This document shows positions 62,400-64,000 of a stretch of DNA of 64,000 nt, one piece after another. The notes below the pieces were generated by a model. The model was not told where the DNA came from. It did no database searches and was given only the letters and a program-made list of their open reading frames with translations. Source of the stretch: Ustilaginoidea virens (lineage: Eukaryota > Ascomycota > Sordariomycetes > Hypocreales > Clavicipitaceae). The translations under genes and the position numbers were made by a program. The stretch's first letter is position 1. Each line of letters begins with the position of its first letter. Where the stretch lies: positions 1,302,001 through 1,366,000 of the forward strand of contig NC_057322.1 of assembly GCF_000687475.1 (NCBI RefSeq), in the 5' to 3' direction.

Positions 62400-64000
62400 C
62401 GCCCCCTGTGTTGTCCCATCATCTGGATGCCGTCACAGAGTGAGTGAGTGCCCCGTGGCATTTCTTTGTCGCCCCAGTCGAATGGATGAAGGACAAGTCT
62501 ATCTTCCAGACGGCCGGGCAAAAGGCTGCGGCGCTGTTGGACTGGGAGGGAGGGACAGACATGGGAGCAGATTGAAGGATGATTTCCTTTTGCATTCCTT
62601 GGCCGACCCCTGTCCTCCTCCGTCTACTTCACAACCCCGTGCTGCCACCCAGCCCAATCCAGAGGTTGACGCGAAACCCTGCAGCATGGATACAGCAGGG
62701 ACTTGAGCTCGACTGATTGATGAATCTTGATTCTCGTAAAATAAAAATTGGATTCGGCCGTAATGTCGGCGAAGTCCGGGTTGAAGTGCGCCACTGTAAC
62801 CGAGGGAACCGTAGCCCCTCAGGGCTATCCTATTCTCACTACTAGGGCACCGCTGAAGTCTTCAGTGTCAAAGGCACAGGGAAAGCGGAGTAGCCTGGCG
62901 GATACATACTAGTCCGGCTTAGCTACTGCTTTATTTTACTGCCTTTTTTACTACCTTATTTTACCTTAACCGCTTTTTGACTGCCTTTTTACTGCCTTGT
63001 TTTCCTGCCTTTTTACGGTCTTATTTTACTTAAATATTTTAACTGCCAGGGGCCGCCTGCAGCGGGCCTTTACTTAAAAAGCATAGCAGAATGTATACCT
63101 TCACCGCCTTTTATATAGCAGAATTTCTCACCGCCTCTTTTGTATATATATGTGTCTTCAATACTAAGAGTTGTATACTATACATTATAGTACCTTGCCC
63201 GCTTTTTTTGCATAATCCCTGGTTGATTTGAAAAGATGTCTCCACAGGACGGGCTCACTATATTTTAAAGAGGGACAGCGGGAGAGAGCTACGCTCTGAA
63301 TCTTTTCCACTAGCATGGGGCCAAAATGGTAGGTTGTAGGAGGGTTGGTTCTTCAGCTAATCTAATCTGGGAACCCCACTATTCTATCCCTTAACAGCTC
63401 TCCCTGCCTTGCCTTCCGATTTCTTCGCAAATCTCCAGGCAAAGCTCCGCTTTCCCTGATAAATACCTGCTAGTCTAGCCAGTATCGGTCAGCCAATGTA
63501 TCGCTCCTTCCGTTAGATCCACCTGGCAGACGGCCAACACCGCTCAAGACACCCACCCACACTGTCCAACTTTGATTACTTGTCTTTCCTCCCTACCTAG
63601 ACATCGTCAAGCAATCACATTCTACTAAATGCTTATATACCGTTGCTGGTGTATTACGTACCTTAAATTTTCCTTTGGTACCAGCCTTCTATATTTATTC
63701 TTCGTCGTTCAAAAAACATGAGAAGACGTTTTTTCCCAACAGTGCCGCTGCCAAAGGCAATTCAGGACTGTCCGATAGGCGCAGGGCTTGATAAATTCCG
63801 CAACGATTTCAGTGACCTATATGAGGATGTGGGCAATAATATTTCCGTCGAGGCACGAGGCCGATTAGCAGGTGATGACTATGCGTATTGGCTAGGTTAA
63901 CGAACTTCATTAACGGGCACGCAGATGATATAAAGCCTTTACTCGCCCTCCTGAACGCTCTGCAAAATCTTCCAGCCTGTCTTGTTCTATCTTCAAGACT
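62400..64000. other. AT-rich right edge, probable repeat relic
   Basis: From about 62700 the base composition shifts to AT-rich, with iterated ACTGCCTTTTTTAC/TTATTTTACTGCC words (62925-63040), TATATATATG (63144-63153) and CTAGTCTAGCC. A plus-strand frame at 63718-63900 starts MRRRFFPTVPLPKAIQ (60 codons) and could be a first exon of a gene beyond the edge; no family is recognised. The whole resembles decayed transposon DNA or an AT-isochore boundary. Confidence 0.5.
62925..63040. repeat. Degenerate tandem TTTTACTGCC words
   Basis: ATTTTACTGCC, TTTTTACTACC, TTTTGACTGCC, TTTTTACTGCC and TTTTTACGGTC recur every 12-25 bp. It is an irregular T-rich minisatellite at the start of the AT-rich edge. 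Confidence 0.7.

Overview
The window is nuclear DNA of a filamentous ascomycete (Pezizomycotina). The protein families and the mix of short-intron genes and high GC point to Sordariomycetes, and my inference is Hypocreales. The evidence is small introns of about 50-220 bp with GTRNGT-type donors and CTRAC-type branch sites, fungal-only families (a 'vegetative cell wall protein gp1'-type protein, a PDR-type ABC transporter, a GPI-anchored WSC-like protein), GC-rich wobble positions, and long monocodon and homopolymer tracts in spacers and introns. No tRNA, rRNA, CRISPR array or intact transposon was recognised.

Left part (1-25 kb) is mostly housekeeping. It holds the 3' part of a VWA/Vint (Hint) protein (+), a coiled-coil protein (-), an LRRC40-like leucine-rich-repeat protein (-), a Pro/His-rich DUF8035-type protein (+), a very GC-rich fatty-acid hydroxylase/sterol desaturase-like protein (+), and a 100-aa membrane protein (-). 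Next come an eight-exon hot-dog thioesterase (-), the TFIIH subunit Tfb2 (+, divergent from the thioesterase), a 434-aa Ser-rich protein (-) and a TANGO2/NRDE protein (-).

Middle part (25-40 kb) contains a full-length PDR/ABC-G multidrug transporter (-), a Methyltransf_16-type lysine methyltransferase (-) and the gp1-like protein (-). They are separated by spacers of 2.6-4.5 kb in which I see no gene.

The 40-53 kb stretch looks accessory. Its only credible gene is a small protein that pairs a C2H2 finger with a Zn(II)2Cys6-spaced cysteine cluster. Beside it lie an 88-bp tandem array, a second array of about 169-bp units built from ~22-bp sub-monomers, and a 446-bp AT-rich element bounded by 30-bp inverted repeats.

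Right part (53-64 kb) has a GPI-anchored Cys-rich WSC-like surface protein (-), a MetE-like vitamin-B12-independent methyltransferase (+), a TXNDC17/DUF953 thioredoxin-like protein (+) and a REEP/HVA22/Yop1-type ER-shaping protein (+). An AT-rich, probably repeat-derived edge follows from about 62.7 kb.

The genes do not form an obvious metabolic cluster. The observations most worth a second look are the thioesterase structure (a 16-nt microexon after a GC-AG intron), the double zinc-finger gene beside minisatellite arrays, the inverted-repeat element, the C-X4-C repeat domain of the surface protein, the His-Gly run in front of the Hint domain, and the trinucleotide-encoded insertion inside Tfb2.
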